64,000 nt of DNA from Myxococcus llanfairpwllgwyngyllgogerychwyrndrobwllllantysiliogogogochensis (GTDB lineage: Bacteria; Myxococcota; Myxococcia; Myxococcales; Myxococcaceae). How positions within the stretch are numbered: position 1 is the stretch's first letter; each line of letters begins with the position of its first letter. Positions 40,872 to 51,559 of the stretch are shown here, piece after piece. The translations under genes and the position numbers were made by a program. The stretch is from positions 1-64,000 of the forward strand of contig NZ_VIFM01000035.1 in assembly GCF_006636215.1 (NCBI RefSeq), written 5' to 3'. Under the pieces are notes generated by a model. The model ran no database searches. It had not been told where the DNA came from and worked only from the letters and a program-made list of their open reading frames with translations.

Positions 40872-43601
40872 TCAGGGCGTGCCCTCCCCGGTCACGCCCA
40901 CGCGGATGACCTGGGTGGTGGAAGCACTCACGCCCCTGCCATCCGTCGCGGTGAGCGTGACGGTGTAGCGGCCCACCTGGGTGTAGCGGTGCTCCAGGTA
41001 CGCCGCGTCGGACGTCGTGCCATCGCCCAGGTCCCACCGGAAGCGCTGAAGCCAGCCCCCCGGGTCCGTCGTCGTGCTCGTCGTCGCATCGAGGAACACA
41101 TCCAGCGGCGCGGAGGTACCGGAGAAGGGACCTCCGGTGATGCGTGGCACCAGACGCGGGCCTCCGCCGCTCGACGGCGCGAGCAGCTTGCGAACCGTCG
41201 ACGCGCCCTGGTCCACGACGAGCACGTCTCCGTTCGGCAGTCCCGCGACGCCCGTGGGCAGACTGAAGGTCGCCTGCTCGGCGGCGCCGTCCCTCGCGCC
41301 GTGCGCCCCCGTCCCCGCATAGGTGCGCACCTGTCCACCGACGAGCGCGCGGATGCGCTCGTTGCCGGTGTCCGTCAGCAGCAATCGCCCGTCGACATAC
41401 GCCGCGCCCAGCATGGGCAGGAACAGCGCCGCGCCTCCCGCTCCATCCGCGAAGCCCCCCGTGACGGCGCCGGCCACGGTGGAGGTGGTGAAGCTGGCAT
41501 CCATCGCCACCCGCCGGATGAGCCGGTTGCCCGTGTCCACCACCCACAGCGCGCCGCCGCCGAAGGCCACCGCCGTCGGCCGATGGAAGCGAGCCTGCGC
41601 GGCGGGGCCGTTGGTGCTGCCCGAACCCCGGGCGCCAATCACCGTGGTGACCTTCCCTTCCGGCGAGATGCGCGCGAGCCGATGGTTGAAGGTGTCCGTC
41701 ACGTACAGGTCCGCGCCCGCGAACGTCGCGCTGCCAGGCGTCTGGAAGCGCGCGGCGGTGCCCACCCCGTCGCTCTTGCCCTGTCGTCCGTCCTTCGAGC
41801 CCGCGAAGGTGCTCACCGTCCAGCGTCCATCCCGAGCGATGCGGACGATGCGGTGATTGCCCGTGTCCGCCACGTAGAGGGTGCCATCCGGGGCGATGGC
41901 GATGGACTCCGGCGAGCGCAGCGCCGTCGTCGCGCCCGGCCCCTCTCCCACGCCCGGCGTCCCCGTGCCTGCGATGGTGGTGACGGTGCGAGCCTCGTCA
42001 TTGGCGATGCGTCGCACCGCGTGGTTGCCCGTGTCCGCCACGAACACCGTGCCCGTTCCATCCACGGCCACACCCACGGGCCTGCGGAAGCGCGCCTGTG
42101 ACGCCGGGCCATTCACGAAGCCTTCCTGGAACGCGCTCCCGGCGAACGTGGAGACCCCGGCGGACTGGCCCGTGCGGTCCACGGGCCGGGGGTTCTGCGC
42201 GCCGAAGGTGTCCCCGTCGAGCGTGGGCACCAGGCCCGCCTTGCGCATCACGTTGTCGGTGATGCGCTGCACCCGGAGGTCGGCGAAGTGGGGATGGGAC
42301 AAACCTTGAGACCAGGAGATGCCGCCACTGGAGAAGACGAACGCGCCGGAAGGCGCGGTGTAGAGGCCGGAGGTGTGCCAGTTGGGCTCGCCCTTGTTGC
42401 TGATGGCCGGGGACTGCGCCAGCGGGATGAGGCCCGGGGGAGAAGCACCGTTCGTCCACGCGCGGTCGATTTCGTAGCCGACGACGGCGGGGATGGAGTC
42501 ACCCTGCGCGAGCCCCGTACCGGCGAAGGGCCAGGCTCCGGGCGTGCGCACGACGTAGGGCTGGGGAATGATTCCCCACGCGTCGGACATCACCCCCACG
42601 AGCCCGTTCTCCGGCTCACCGAGCAGCGCGTTGCGCCAGCGGACGGTGACGAGCGGCGTGCCCGCGAGCGGGTCCTCCGTCCGAGCCTCGTCCTTGTAAC
42701 AAACCTGCTTGCGCCGCGACGCGCCCGCGGTCGAGGACTCCAGGCGGATGAGCCAGCAGCTCGTGTCACTGCCAAGGAACGCCAGGTTCACACCTGACGC
42801 GAGCGCCGCGTCCACCGCCGTCCGGGCCGGGCGGGACCAGTACTCGTCATGCCCCACCGAGAGGAACAGCCGCTGCCCCAGCAGCAGGGAGGGGTCCCTG
42901 TCCACGTCGACATTGGTGACATAGGACAGCTCGTAGCCCTTCGACTCGGCCCACATCACGAAGTTGTGCGTGGCGTAGAAGTACTCGCCCGCGCCATTGC
43001 CATCCACGTAGGGACGGTCGAACGAGACGACCTTGGCGTGGCCTCCCGACAGTCCCAGGGAGTCGGCGTAGAGGCTCTCGCCGCCCCAGGCGTTGTAGGC
43101 CTGGAAGGTGGTGAACGGAATCTGCAGGACGCCCGTGTTCTTCCGCTCGTCCGCGCGGACGACGAAGATGACGTAGGACTGGGGCCCGTCGTCGCGCCGC
43201 AGCTTGAGCAGGTAGACGCCGCTGGGCCAGCTCGCCTGCGTGGGGACGGTGAAGCTGGTGGGCCAGCGGCACTCGACCAGTCCCGTCGTCCGGTCCGCCA
43301 CGGGCGTGGGCTGGGGGCCAATGGTGAGGGGGCCGCCCGACGCCATCTTCCGGGAGCCGGTGCCCCCGTAATAGCCCATGCGGAAGAGCTCCCAGCTCAC
43401 GGGGCGCGCGCCGTCCGTGCGGACGTGGATGTCAATGGACTCGCCCCGCTGCACGCTGGTCGCTCCGGCGTATCCCTCCAACTGGGCGCCCGTGGCGGTC
43501 TGACTCAGCCTCCACTCCGTCGTGCCGGGACGACGTGCCTCTGGGCCTTCCGGAGTGACCGACATCATGCCCACCATCATCAAGACGATTGCCAACCCCA
43601 T
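40872..43601 (-). CDS. Secreted DMFase-beta-like protein with NHL propeller and PKD domain
   Basis: 909 residues from the ATG at 43601 (GGGAGGGG 7 nt upstream), which opens a signal peptide. Residues about 20-450 resemble the N,N-dimethylformamidase large-subunit C-terminal-like domain: 'SWELFRMGYYGGTGSRKM', 'FVVRADERKNTGVLQIPFTT', 'SVGHDEYWSRPART', 'GSDTSCWLIRLE'. Residues about 480-810 hold five or six NHL repeats ('FRRPVGVAVDGTGTVFVADT', 'GNHAVRRI' and similar). A PKD domain ends the protein ('FRWDLGDGTTSDAAYLEHRY'). True DMFase is cytoplasmic and iron-dependent. Here the domain is exported and fused, so amidase activity is a guess. It may act on extracellular polymers. Confidence 0.8.
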   Translation of the reverse strand: MGLAIVLMMVGMMSVTPEGPEARRPGTTEWRLSQTATGAQLEGYAGATSVQRGESIDIHVRTDGARPVSWELFRMGYYGGTGSRKMASGGPLTIGPQPTPVADRTTGLVECRWPTSFTVPTQASWPSGVYLLKLRRDDGPQSYVIFVVRADERKNTGVLQIPFTTFQAYNAWGGESLYADSLGLSGGHAKVVSFDRPYVDGNGAGEYFYATHNFVMWAESKGYELSYVTNVDVDRDPSLLLGQRLFLSVGHDEYWSRPARTAVDAALASGVNLAFLGSDTSCWLIRLESSTAGASRRKQVCYKDEARTEDPLAGTPLVTVRWRNALLGEPENGLVGVMSDAWGIIPQPYVVRTPGAWPFAGTGLAQGDSIPAVVGYEIDRAWTNGASPPGLIPLAQSPAISNKGEPNWHTSGLYTAPSGAFVFSSGGISWSQGLSHPHFADLRVQRITDNVMRKAGLVPTLDGDTFGAQNPRPVDRTGQSAGVSTFAGSAFQEGFVNGPASQARFRRPVGVAVDGTGTVFVADTGNHAVRRIANDEARTVTTIAGTGTPGVGEGPGATTALRSPESIAIAPDGTLYVADTGNHRIVRIARDGRWTVSTFAGSKDGRQGKSDGVGTAARFQTPGSATFAGADLYVTDTFNHRLARISPEGKVTTVIGARGSGSTNGPAAQARFHRPTAVAFGGGALWVVDTGNRLIRRVAMDASFTTSTVAGAVTGGFADGAGGAALFLPMLGAAYVDGRLLLTDTGNERIRALVGGQVRTYAGTGAHGARDGAAEQATFSLPTGVAGLPNGDVLVVDQGASTVRKLLAPSSGGGPRLVPRITGGPFSGTSAPLDVFLDATTSTTTDPGGWLQRFRWDLGDGTTSDAAYLEHRYTQVGRYTVTLTATDGRGVSASTTQVIRVGVTGEGTP

Positions 43602-43608
43602 GCGCGCA

Positions 43609-43616
43609 CCCCTCCC
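43609..43616 (-). promoter_or_regulatory. Shine-Dalgarno fixing the DMFase-like start
   Basis: GGGAGGGG on the minus strand, 7 nt before the ATG at 43601. The ATG is followed by a signal peptide; the longer frame (to 43790) adds 63 codons with no ribosome site. Confidence 0.75.
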
Positions 43617-43830
43617 GCGCCCGTTGTCATCGCCGACCGAATCCCTCTCAATCCGTCCTGCCCTCGAGTGGGCGGCCGCCAACAATGGCGCCTCACTCTG
43701 TGCCGGGGCTGACGGGACGAATGTCTGACATGGCCGACCGGGCACGGGCCTCGCGTCGCGCGCGCTTGCCCTGGCGTCAATGACACCCACGTTTCCCGAC
43801 CCAATGCGGGCTCAGGGGTTTCCACGAGGT

Positions 43831-43870
43831 CGGGTGGGTCAACGCGACACTTCGTTGATTGGTCGACCCG
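43831..43870. promoter_or_regulatory. Interrupted inverted repeat upstream of rsbQ-like gene
   Basis: CGGGT...GTCAACG at 43831-43844 pairs with CGTTGAT...ACCCG at 43853-43870 (inner arm 6 of 7, outer arm 5 of 5). It lies 57 bases before the ATG. Possible operator; unproven. Confidence 0.3.
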
Positions 43871-43926
43871 TGGGCATGCGGGGCTGGTCGGCGCTGACGT
43901 GGTGCCTGGCTTAGACTGGTCCAGCC

Positions 43927-44730
43927 ATGTCCAAGACGGTCCTCACTCGAAACAATGTGCAGGTCGTCGGCAGGGGCGACGACGTGCTCGTGCTTGCCCA
44001 CGGCTTCGGCAACAATCAGAAAGCGTGGCACAACCAGGTGCGTGCCTTCGAGGACACGCACCGCATCGTCCTGTTCGACCATGTGGGCGCCCAGGGCTCG
44101 GATTTGGAGGCCTACAGTCCGCATCGCTACGCGAGTCTGGAGAGCTACTCGCTGGACTTGATTGAGGTGCTGGAGGCCGTCCAGGCGCGCGATGTCTTCT
44201 ACGTGGGCCATTCCATGAGCGGGATGATTGGCCTGCTGGCGGGGCTGGTCCGTCCGGAGCTCTTCCGCTCCATGCTCTTCATCAGCGCGTCGCCGCGCTA
44301 CATGAACGCCCCCAACTACCTGGGCGGCTTCGAGCGGCCGGACATCGACGCGCTGTACGAGACCATCGAGAAACACTTCGACGCCTGGGCCAGCGGCTTC
44401 GCGCAGGCCGCCGTGGGCCCCTCCGCGACACCCGAGATGGTCCGGGCCTTCTCCGAGTCCCTCGTCGCGCTGCGACCCGACATCGCCATCGGCGTGATTC
44501 GCATCATCTTCGAGTCCGACTTCCGCGAGCAGGTCGCCCGACTCACCATTCCGGCCTGGGTCGTCCAGCCGCTCAACGACTTCGCCGTCCCGAACAGCGT
44601 GGGCGAATACCTGGCGAAGAGCCTGCCCCAGGGGCAGCTTCACCACGTCCCCAATCAGGGACACCTGCCGCACCTGACCGCGCCCCACGAGGTCAACACG
44701 CTCATCGCCAAGGCACTCGCCGCCTCGTGA
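43927..44730 (+). CDS. rsbQ: RsbQ-like alpha/beta hydrolase (signal-sensing hydrolase)
   Basis: 267 residues, collinear with Bacillus subtilis RsbQ. The triad is Ser96 ('VGHSMSG'), Asp218 ('QPLNDFAVP') and His246 ('NQGHLPHL'); RsbQ has 96, 219 and 247. Further shared features are '[16 protein letters not shown]', '[16 protein letters not shown]' and '[19 protein letters not shown]'. RsbQ hydrolyses or binds an unknown small hydrophobic molecule and activates the PAS-domain phosphatase RsbP in energy stress. The plant receptors D14 and KAI2 are related. Here no RsbP is present. The stop overlaps the GTG of a hybrid histidine kinase (GTGA), so the two are translationally coupled and the kinase is the likely partner. 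Confidence 0.88.
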   Translation: MSKTVLTRNNVQVVGRGDDVLVLAHGFGNNQKAWHNQVRAFEDTHRIVLFDHVGAQGSDLEAYSPHRYASLESYSLDLIEVLEAVQARDVFYVGHSMSGMIGLLAGLVRPELFRSMLFISASPRYMNAPNYLGGFERPDIDALYETIEKHFDAWASGFAQAAVGPSATPEMVRAFSESLVALRPDIAIGVIRIIFESDFREQVARLTIPAWVVQPLNDFAVPNSVGEYLAKSLPQGQLHHVPNQGHLPHLTAPHEVNTLIAKALAAS

Positions 44731-47228
44731 GTCTGTCGCGGAAGGACGCCTCCGACCCGGGTGAGCCCCCGGGACCACCGAGCGTGGACCCCTCGGTGAC
44801 GGAGCTGATGGTGGCCTCGGTGAAGGCCCTGTCCCTCCGGGATGGCGGCCAGCTCGCGAGGGTGCTGGAGGTGATTCGCCAGGCCTGTCGCGCGGACGTG
44901 GCCGTCAGCCTGCGCCGCATCGACGCTGTCACCGTCTTCGAACTGGCGGGCACCCCCGCCACGCGCCCCCGGCTGGCCCACCTGGGAGAGCTGCTCTTCC
45001 GAGGGGTGCTGGGCGAAGCGGAGTGGCGCTTCTTCGAGCCGAGCCCCACGGACCTGGCGCTTCCGGCGTCTCTGCGCGGGGCCATGGCCGTGCTGCCGTG
45101 GCAGTCCGTCGATGACCGCAAGGGGGGCTTGGTCCTGCTTCGCCAGGACACCTCGCCCTTCACGCCCACCGAGCAGGAAGCCCTCCGGGCCTTGTCCGGG
45201 CTCCTGCTCACCGCCGCGCGCGAGTGCGATTTGGAAGGCGCGACGGAGACGTTGCGCGCGCGCGTGGACTCCATCACCGACGCGGTGCCCTGCGGGCTCG
45301 TCTTCCTGGAGCAGAACCGCGTGGAGACGTGGGTGAACAAGCCGGGTGCCACGCTGCTCGGCCTTCCGGAGGGACAGGTGGCCGCCCACCTCATGTCCCG
45401 CGCCATGGCCACCCTGCGTGAGCGCGCGACGAACCGCGCGCGAATCGAGGAACGGATGGCGCGCATGTTCGACGGCAGCGAGCCGGAGCTGCGCAACATG
45501 CTCTGGCACTTCGAGTCACCGCACCAGACGCTGTCCGTCTCCTGCGTCCCCGCGCGCCGAGGCTCCGCGCGCGGCCGGCTGTGGGCCTTCCTCGACGTCA
45601 CCGAGGCCCAGGACGCCCTCTCCGCGATGGGCGAGAAGAACGTGGCCCTGGACGCGGCGCGCGCGGAGGCCGACGCGGCCAATGCCGCCAAGTCCAGCTT
45701 CCTGGCCAACATGAGCCACGAGATTCGCACGCCCATGAATGGCGTGCTCGGCATGGCCCAGCTCCTGCGCGACACGTCGCTCACCGAGGAGCAGCAGGAG
45801 TGCGTCGATGTCATCCACACCAGCGGCGACGCGCTGCTGCGCCTCATCAACGACCTGCTCGACTTCTCCAAGATTGAAGCTGGAGCCTTCGAGCTCGACA
45901 GCCAGTCCTTCTCGCTGCGCCAGGGCATCAAGGAGTGCATGGGACTGCTGAGCCCCCAGGCGTCCACCCGGGGGCTCTACCTGCGCCACTCGGTGGACGA
46001 GGACGTGCACGACGCATTGCTTGGCGACAAGACGCGACTGCGGCAGGTCATCGTCAACCTGGTGGGCAACGCGCTCAAGTTCACCCACGAGGGCGGCGTC
46101 TCCATCCACGTCTCGAAGGGAGAGGCGCCCCCCGACGCCGAAGCGAAGAGCTGGCCTTTGCGCATCACCATCCAGGACACGGGCATCGGCATTCCCACCG
46201 AGCGAATGAATCGGCTCTTCCGCTCGTTCAGCCAGGTGGATGCGTCGACGAGCCGCCACTACGGCGGCACGGGCCTGGGGCTCGCCATCAGCCTGCGGCT
46301 GGCGGAGATGATGGGCGGCGCCATCCGCGTCCAGAGCACCGTGGGCGTGGGCTCCACCTTCACGCTCGAAGTCGTCCTCAAGGAAGGACAGGTGGTCCCC
46401 ACGCGGCCCACCGTCGAGCTGGACGGCACCCTGGGCAAGCGCCTGCCGCTGCGCATCCTGTTGGTGGAGGACAACCCCATCAACCAGAAGGTCGGCCTGC
46501 GCCTGTTCAAGAAGCTGGGCTACGAGGCCGACGTCGCGGGCAATGGCGAGGAGTCGCTCGGCGCGCTGGAGCGCGAGCCGTATGACGTCGTCTTCATGGA
46601 CGTCCACATGCCCCAGATGGATGGCCTGGAGGCCACCCGGCGCATCCGGGCGGACGCGCGGCGCTATGGAAACCCTCGCATCATCGCGATGACGGCGAGT
46701 GTCATCCAGGGAGACCAGGAGCTGTGTCTCCAGGCGGGGATGAACGACTTCGTGACCAAGCCCGTGGAGGCGTCGGTGCTGGTGGCGGCGCTGGAGAACG
46801 CGGCGGAGGCGCCTCGCTTCGCACCGCCTCCCGCGCCCCCCGCCGTCGCGTTCGACCCGGCAGCCTTCCAACGACTGGAGCTGCTCACCGGCCCGGACCG
46901 GAGCGAGCTGGCCACGCTGGTGCGCGACTTCCTGCGCAACGCCGACAAGCACCTGTCAGCGTTCCGTCTCGCCCTGGAGGAGAACGACGCGGCCGCGCTG
47001 ACCCGGCACGCGCACAGCCTGCGCTCCAGCGCGGCCCTGTTCGGCGCGGCGCGCCTCTCGCGGACCTGCGAGGAGCTGGAGGCCCGCTCACAGCAGGAGC
47101 CGACGGAGCACCTGAGCGCGCAAGTGGACTCCGCCCTGCGCGACTTCGAGGAGGCCCGCCAGGCCTTGATGGAGGCCGTGCCCGAGGCCTGTCCCGTGGG
47201 GACACCGCCTTCGGACTCCAGCGCCTGA
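44727..47228 (+). CDS. Soluble hybrid histidine kinase: GAF-PAS-HisKA-HATPase-REC-HPt
   Basis: 833 residues from a GTG at 44727. There are no membrane segments, so it is cytoplasmic. Domains in order: GAF-like (about 25-170); PAS-like (about 180-295; '[22 protein letters not shown]'); HisKA with His331 in '[12 protein letters not shown]'; HATPase with '[10 protein letters not shown]', 'DTGIGIP' and 'GGTGLGL'; REC with Asp625 in '[13 protein letters not shown]' and Lys in 'FVTKPV'; and HPt with His763 in '[15 protein letters not shown]'. The HPt motif has R-S in place of the usual K-G after His-x-Leu. It should run a complete His-Asp-His relay, needing only a separate response regulator, which is not in the window. 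It is coupled to the RsbQ-like gene, so its GAF/PAS part may sense the hydrolase or its product. Confidence 0.93.
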   Translation: MSLSRKDASDPGEPPGPPSVDPSVTELMVASVKALSLRDGGQLARVLEVIRQACRADVAVSLRRIDAVTVFELAGTPATRPRLAHLGELLFRGVLGEAEWRFFEPSPTDLALPASLRGAMAVLPWQSVDDRKGGLVLLRQDTSPFTPTEQEALRALSGLLLTAARECDLEGATETLRARVDSITDAVPCGLVFLEQNRVETWVNKPGATLLGLPEGQVAAHLMSRAMATLRERATNRARIEERMARMFDGSEPELRNMLWHFESPHQTLSVSCVPARRGSARGRLWAFLDVTEAQDALSAMGEKNVALDAARAEADAANAAKSSFLANMSHEIRTPMNGVLGMAQLLRDTSLTEEQQECVDVIHTSGDALLRLINDLLDFSKIEAGAFELDSQSFSLRQGIKECMGLLSPQASTRGLYLRHSVDEDVHDALLGDKTRLRQVIVNLVGNALKFTHEGGVSIHVSKGEAPPDAEAKSWPLRITIQDTGIGIPTERMNRLFRSFSQVDASTSRHYGGTGLGLAISLRLAEMMGGAIRVQSTVGVGSTFTLEVVLKEGQVVPTRPTVELDGTLGKRLPLRILLVEDNPINQKVGLRLFKKLGYEADVAGNGEESLGALEREPYDVVFMDVHMPQMDGLEATRRIRADARRYGNPRIIAMTASVIQGDQELCLQAGMNDFVTKPVEASVLVAALENAAEAPRFAPPPAPPAVAFDPAAFQRLELLTGPDRSELATLVRDFLRNADKHLSAFRLALEENDAAALTRHAHSLRSSAALFGAARLSRTCEELEARSQQEPTEHLSAQVDSALRDFEEARQALMEAVPEACPVGTPPSDSSA

Positions 47229-47229
47229 G

Positions 47230-48900
47230 TCATCCGAACGGCGCGGCGACCCCGGGAGGCAGCAGGTCATCGAGCCGCGCATCGGGCGTCTCCACGACGC
47301 GGCCCAGCAGGTGGCGGAAGCGCTCCGCGAGCTGTTCGACCTCCACGGGCTGGAACACGTCAGCGGCGTACTCGAAGGCGCCCCGCAGGCCTCCCTCGTC
47401 CTCGCGCAACAGCAACGTCAGCTCATGGCGGGCCGTGCCGGGTACGGACGCATCCGGAGTGTCCGACAACAGCGTGCAGCACAGGCCGGGAATGGTCAGC
47501 TCGAAGGTGGCCAGACTCTCGAACACACATGCGGCCCGCACCCTCGGCGGCGCGCCCCCGGCGTCGCGGACGTGCCGCACCACCTCGTCGAACGGCAGCT
47601 CCTGATGACTCAGGTCGTCGGTGGTGCGGACGCGGTGGCGCGCCAGCAGCTCCCGGAACGAGGGGTTGCCCGTCAGGTCACACCGGAGCGCCACGGTGTT
47701 GGCGAGATACCCCACCACGTCGCGAAGCTCGCGCCGCCCCCGGTTGGCCACCACGGTGCCCAGCAGCACATCCTCCTGGCCCGCATGCGAGCGCAGCAGC
47801 GCGGCGAAGGCGGCCGAGAGGGCGGTGAACAACGTCGCGCCCTCCCTGCTCGCCAGCGCCTTCCAGGCCGACGTCAGGGCCACGGGCACCTCGAAACAGA
47901 CCAGTCCTCCCAGCCGCGGGTCCTCGGCATCGGCGCTCCTCGACGCGAGCGTCAACGCGGGCACCCCGTCCAGCCGCGCGCGCCAGTACTCACGCTGCCG
48001 CTGCGCTGCCTCTCCGGAGAGCCACGCATGCTGCCAGCGCGCCACGTCCGCCACCTGACGCGACGGTGGGGCCAGCGGCGACGGCACCCCCGCATGGAAG
48101 ACGCGATACAGGGACGCAAGTTCGCGACCGAACACGCCGAGCGAGGAACCATCCGTGATGAGCTGGTGCTGCGTCACCAACAACACATGGGTCTGGTCCG
48201 CCAGCACCACCAGCGCCGTGCGAATCAGGGGTCCGGCCTGGAGGTCGAAGGGCGTGCGCCCCTGCGCCTCATGGAGTGTCCGGAAGGACGCGGAGCCCAG
48301 GGCCCCTCCCAGGTCCCCGTCCAGTTCCGCGCGCAGGTCCACGACAGGCATCTCCAGCCGCGACGGTGAGGCCACCACCTGCGTCAGCCGCCCGTCCTGC
48401 TCGCGAAACGTCGTCCGGAACGACTCATGCCGTCGCACGATTTCCTGGAGGCTGAGCCTGAGGGAGTCGACATCCAGCGGACCGTCGAATCGCAGCCCCA
48501 GGTGGACATGGAAGCGAGCACTCCCCGGCTGGAGCTTGTTGAGTCGCCAGAGCTGCTGCTGGCCCAGGGATGCGGGAGTCGCACCGCCGGGCGCCCACGT
48601 CGACTCGGCGGACTCGCTCGGAGGTGCCTGGGCGAACAGGTCTCCCGGCGAAGCCAGGGCACGCGCCAGGGCTTCGATGGAGCGCTGCTCCCAGAGGAAG
48701 GACAGGGTGAGCGGCAAACCCAACCATTGCTCCAGGTCATGCGCCAGGGAGATGGCCCCCATGGAGTCGAGCCCCTGCTCCACCAGGGGACGCCGCGTGT
48801 CGATGGAGGCCGCGGGCATCTGCCAGTAGAGGGCGAGCCACTCCACCACCCAGCCCTCGATGGTCACATTGTGAGCAGGCAGCCGGGATTCGTTCTTCAC
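47230..48900 (-). CDS. Orphan carrier protein-condensation didomain (NRPS-like), degenerate HHxxxDG
   Basis: 556 residues from a GTG at 48900 (GGAAG 7 nt upstream); the upstream extension has no family resemblance. Residues about 10-90 are an acyl/peptidyl carrier domain with the phosphopantetheine serine in 'EQGLDSMGAISLAH'. From about 110 to 540 there is a condensation domain ('PASLGQQQLWRLNKLQP', 'RRHESFRTTF', 'TPFDLQAGPLIRTALV'). The active-site motif reads H-Q-L-I-T-D-G: the second, catalytic His is Gln (coding checked around 48150). Later motifs ('LGTVVANRGRRELRDVVGYLANTV') are intact. There are no adenylation or thioesterase neighbours, so it must act with another cluster or in trans. 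Stops one base from the kinase gene. Confidence 0.85.
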   Translation of the reverse strand: MKNESRLPAHNVTIEGWVVEWLALYWQMPAASIDTRRPLVEQGLDSMGAISLAHDLEQWLGLPLTLSFLWEQRSIEALARALASPGDLFAQAPPSESAESTWAPGGATPASLGQQQLWRLNKLQPGSARFHVHLGLRFDGPLDVDSLRLSLQEIVRRHESFRTTFREQDGRLTQVVASPSRLEMPVVDLRAELDGDLGGALGSASFRTLHEAQGRTPFDLQAGPLIRTALVVLADQTHVLLVTQHQLITDGSSLGVFGRELASLYRVFHAGVPSPLAPPSRQVADVARWQHAWLSGEAAQRQREYWRARLDGVPALTLASRSADAEDPRLGGLVCFEVPVALTSAWKALASREGATLFTALSAAFAALLRSHAGQEDVLLGTVVANRGRRELRDVVGYLANTVALRCDLTGNPSFRELLARHRVRTTDDLSHQELPFDEVVRHVRDAGGAPPRVRAACVFESLATFELTIPGLCCTLLSDTPDASVPGTARHELTLLLREDEGGLRGAFEYAADVFQPVEVEQLAERFRHLLGRVVETPDARLDDLLPPGVAAPFG

Positions 48901-48974
48901 GCAAGCACTTCCACTCCAGTTGAGGTGGGTGCGTGACCGGGCGACGTCAAGGACTGCTTCCAATAGTCTGACAT

Positions 48975-49853
<879 letters not shown>

Positions 49854-49880
49854 AGTCGTTGTGGGACGTTTCACTCTGGC

Positions 49881-51485
49881 GTGAGACTTCACGCATACCG
49901 AGACGCGTCATACGACTCTGCTAGGCTCGCGAGCCTTCAGAGGTTCCCCCTGCAGACACGCATCACGACAGGTGCCTTCCGAGCACTGGGTACGGCCGCC
50001 CTGCTCTTCCTGCTTCCCTGGGTCGTCTATGGCAGCGCCATCTCCCTGGACTATGGCCTGCGCGACGACTACGCGATTCTGAGGGAGGCCCGCGAGGAGC
50101 CTGGGAAGATTCTGCGGGTGTGCGGCGCCATGGGCCGTCCGCTGTACGGCTGGCTCCTGGAGCGCTCCACGCGTGAAGTCGACGACGTGGACGGGCTGGG
50201 CGGCCTGCGGGCCCTGGGCGTGCTGGGGCTGGCCCTGCTGTCACTCGCGCTCTACCTCCTGTTCCGGGCCGAGGGGTGGCGGAGGTCTCCCGCCGCGCTG
50301 CTCGCCGCCTTCCTCATCGTGATTCCCTCCGCGCAGGTGGTCGCCAGTTGGAGCATCTGCTGGCCCCAGGCGGTGGCGCTGCTCTTGAGCGTGGGGGCGT
50401 TCGCCCTGGCGCGAAGAGGCGTGGGCACCTCGACGGGCGGGGCGCGGAGCGTGACCTGGTGCGTGGGCGGGGTAGCGGCCCTGGCCGCGTCGACGCTCAT
50501 CTATCAGGCGAGCGGTCCGTTCTACGCGGTGCTGCTCGCGGCGGCGCTGGTGACGCGGCGGTTCGACGACGTGCGCGCGTCCGCGCGCTGGCTCGCGAGC
50601 CACGTGCTCGTCGTGGGCGGGGGACTGGGGCTGGCGTATGTCGTCACCCGGATGACGTTCGCGCTGGGGGTGTTCACCCCGTCGCCGCGCATGGTGCTGG
50701 AGCGGCACTTCGTGGCCAAGGCGGTCTGGTTCGTCACCCAGGTGCTGCCCAACGCCCTGGCGCTGAATGCGCTCAACGACACGGACGCCGCGCCCTCGTG
50801 GGGGTACTGGCCCATGGTGGGCGTGACGCTGACGGTGCTCGCGCTGGGGCTCGTCGTCGAGGGGCGCCGCACGGGACGCGTTGGCGTGGGGACGTGGGTG
50901 GTGTCGCTCGTGGGCCTGTCGGGCGTCGCGTACTGCGCGAGCCTGCTCGCCAGCGAGCGGTGGCCCACGTACCGCACCCTCTATGCCCTCACGGGGGTGT
51001 GGAGCGTGTTCTTCTTCGCCGCCATGGTGAAGCTGGGGGACCGGTTTCCCACGCGGGGACCTCGCGTGGCCGTGGCGTTGCTGGGCGGGTTCGTCGCGGT
51101 GAGCGCCCTGCTCGCGCATCAGCAATCCGTGGAGCTGTTCGCGGTGCCGCAGGAGCGGGAGCTGGCGCTGATGCGGCAGGGGGCCTCCGCCATCGTCCCC
51201 GCGCGCAAGCCGCGCGTCTTCGTCCTCACCGCGCGGCAGGGAGACTCCGCCGCGTCCCAGCGCTATCTGGACGAGTTCGGCTCCGTGTCCGTCGACACCG
51301 AGTGGGTGGCCAAGGAGCTGCTCGCCACCGCCGTCCGGGAGCGCTTCCCCCAGGAGAAGGACACGCGGAGCCTCTACCGCTTCGCCGCGGGTCCCGTCCT
51401 GCCCGAGTCCCGCGCGTACGACATCCTCGTCGACATGCGCCAGCTGAGGGCTTCGCCGCCCAGGCTCATCCAGCTCGCCCGCTGA
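49881..51485 (+). CDS. Polytopic membrane protein, probable GT-C/GtrII-like glycosyltransferase
   Basis: 534 residues if the GTG at 49881 is the start; this is uncertain, since no ATG occurs before the first helix at about residue 33. About 10-11 hydrophobic segments. After the first helix comes 'SLDYGLRDDYAILREAR', an acidic first-loop motif like that of GT-C enzymes and GtrII glucosyltransferases. A cytoplasmic or periplasmic C-terminal domain of about 110 residues follows the last helix. It likely transfers sugars from a lipid carrier, but the family is recognised only loosely. Borders the decayed monooxygenase locus. Confidence 0.7.
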   Translation: MRLHAYRDASYDSARLASLQRFPLQTRITTGAFRALGTAALLFLLPWVVYGSAISLDYGLRDDYAILREAREEPGKILRVCGAMGRPLYGWLLERSTREVDDVDGLGGLRALGVLGLALLSLALYLLFRAEGWRRSPAALLAAFLIVIPSAQVVASWSICWPQAVALLLSVGAFALARRGVGTSTGGARSVTWCVGGVAALAASTLIYQASGPFYAVLLAAALVTRRFDDVRASARWLASHVLVVGGGLGLAYVVTRMTFALGVFTPSPRMVLERHFVAKAVWFVTQVLPNALALNALNDTDAAPSWGYWPMVGVTLTVLALGLVVEGRRTGRVGVGTWVVSLVGLSGVAYCASLLASERWPTYRTLYALTGVWSVFFFAAMVKLGDRFPTRGPRVAVALLGGFVAVSALLAHQQSVELFAVPQERELALMRQGASAIVPARKPRVFVLTARQGDSAASQRYLDEFGSVSVDTEWVAKELLATAVRERFPQEKDTRSLYRFAAGPVLPESRAYDILVDMRQLRASPPRLIQLAR

Positions 51486-51559
51486 GGCGTGTCCACAGCG
51501 AACCGGAAATGACACGTCCCCGTTGACGCGGGGGCGCAGGGGCGGCATGCAACGGGACC

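Larger units (their letters stand above)
43602..43926. other. 325-base divergent intergenic region
   Basis: Separates the secreted NHL/PKD protein and the rsbQ-like operon. It holds the former's ribosome site and an interrupted inverted repeat at 43831-43870. No small gene or RNA is recognised. Open frames crossing it are out of register with any family. Confidence 0.6.

Noticed and set aside
44727-47228. Hybrid kinase as the CqsS partner of the CqsA homologue
   Set aside because: It lacks the six membrane helices of CqsS, is 20 kb away, and is coupled to the RsbQ-like gene instead.
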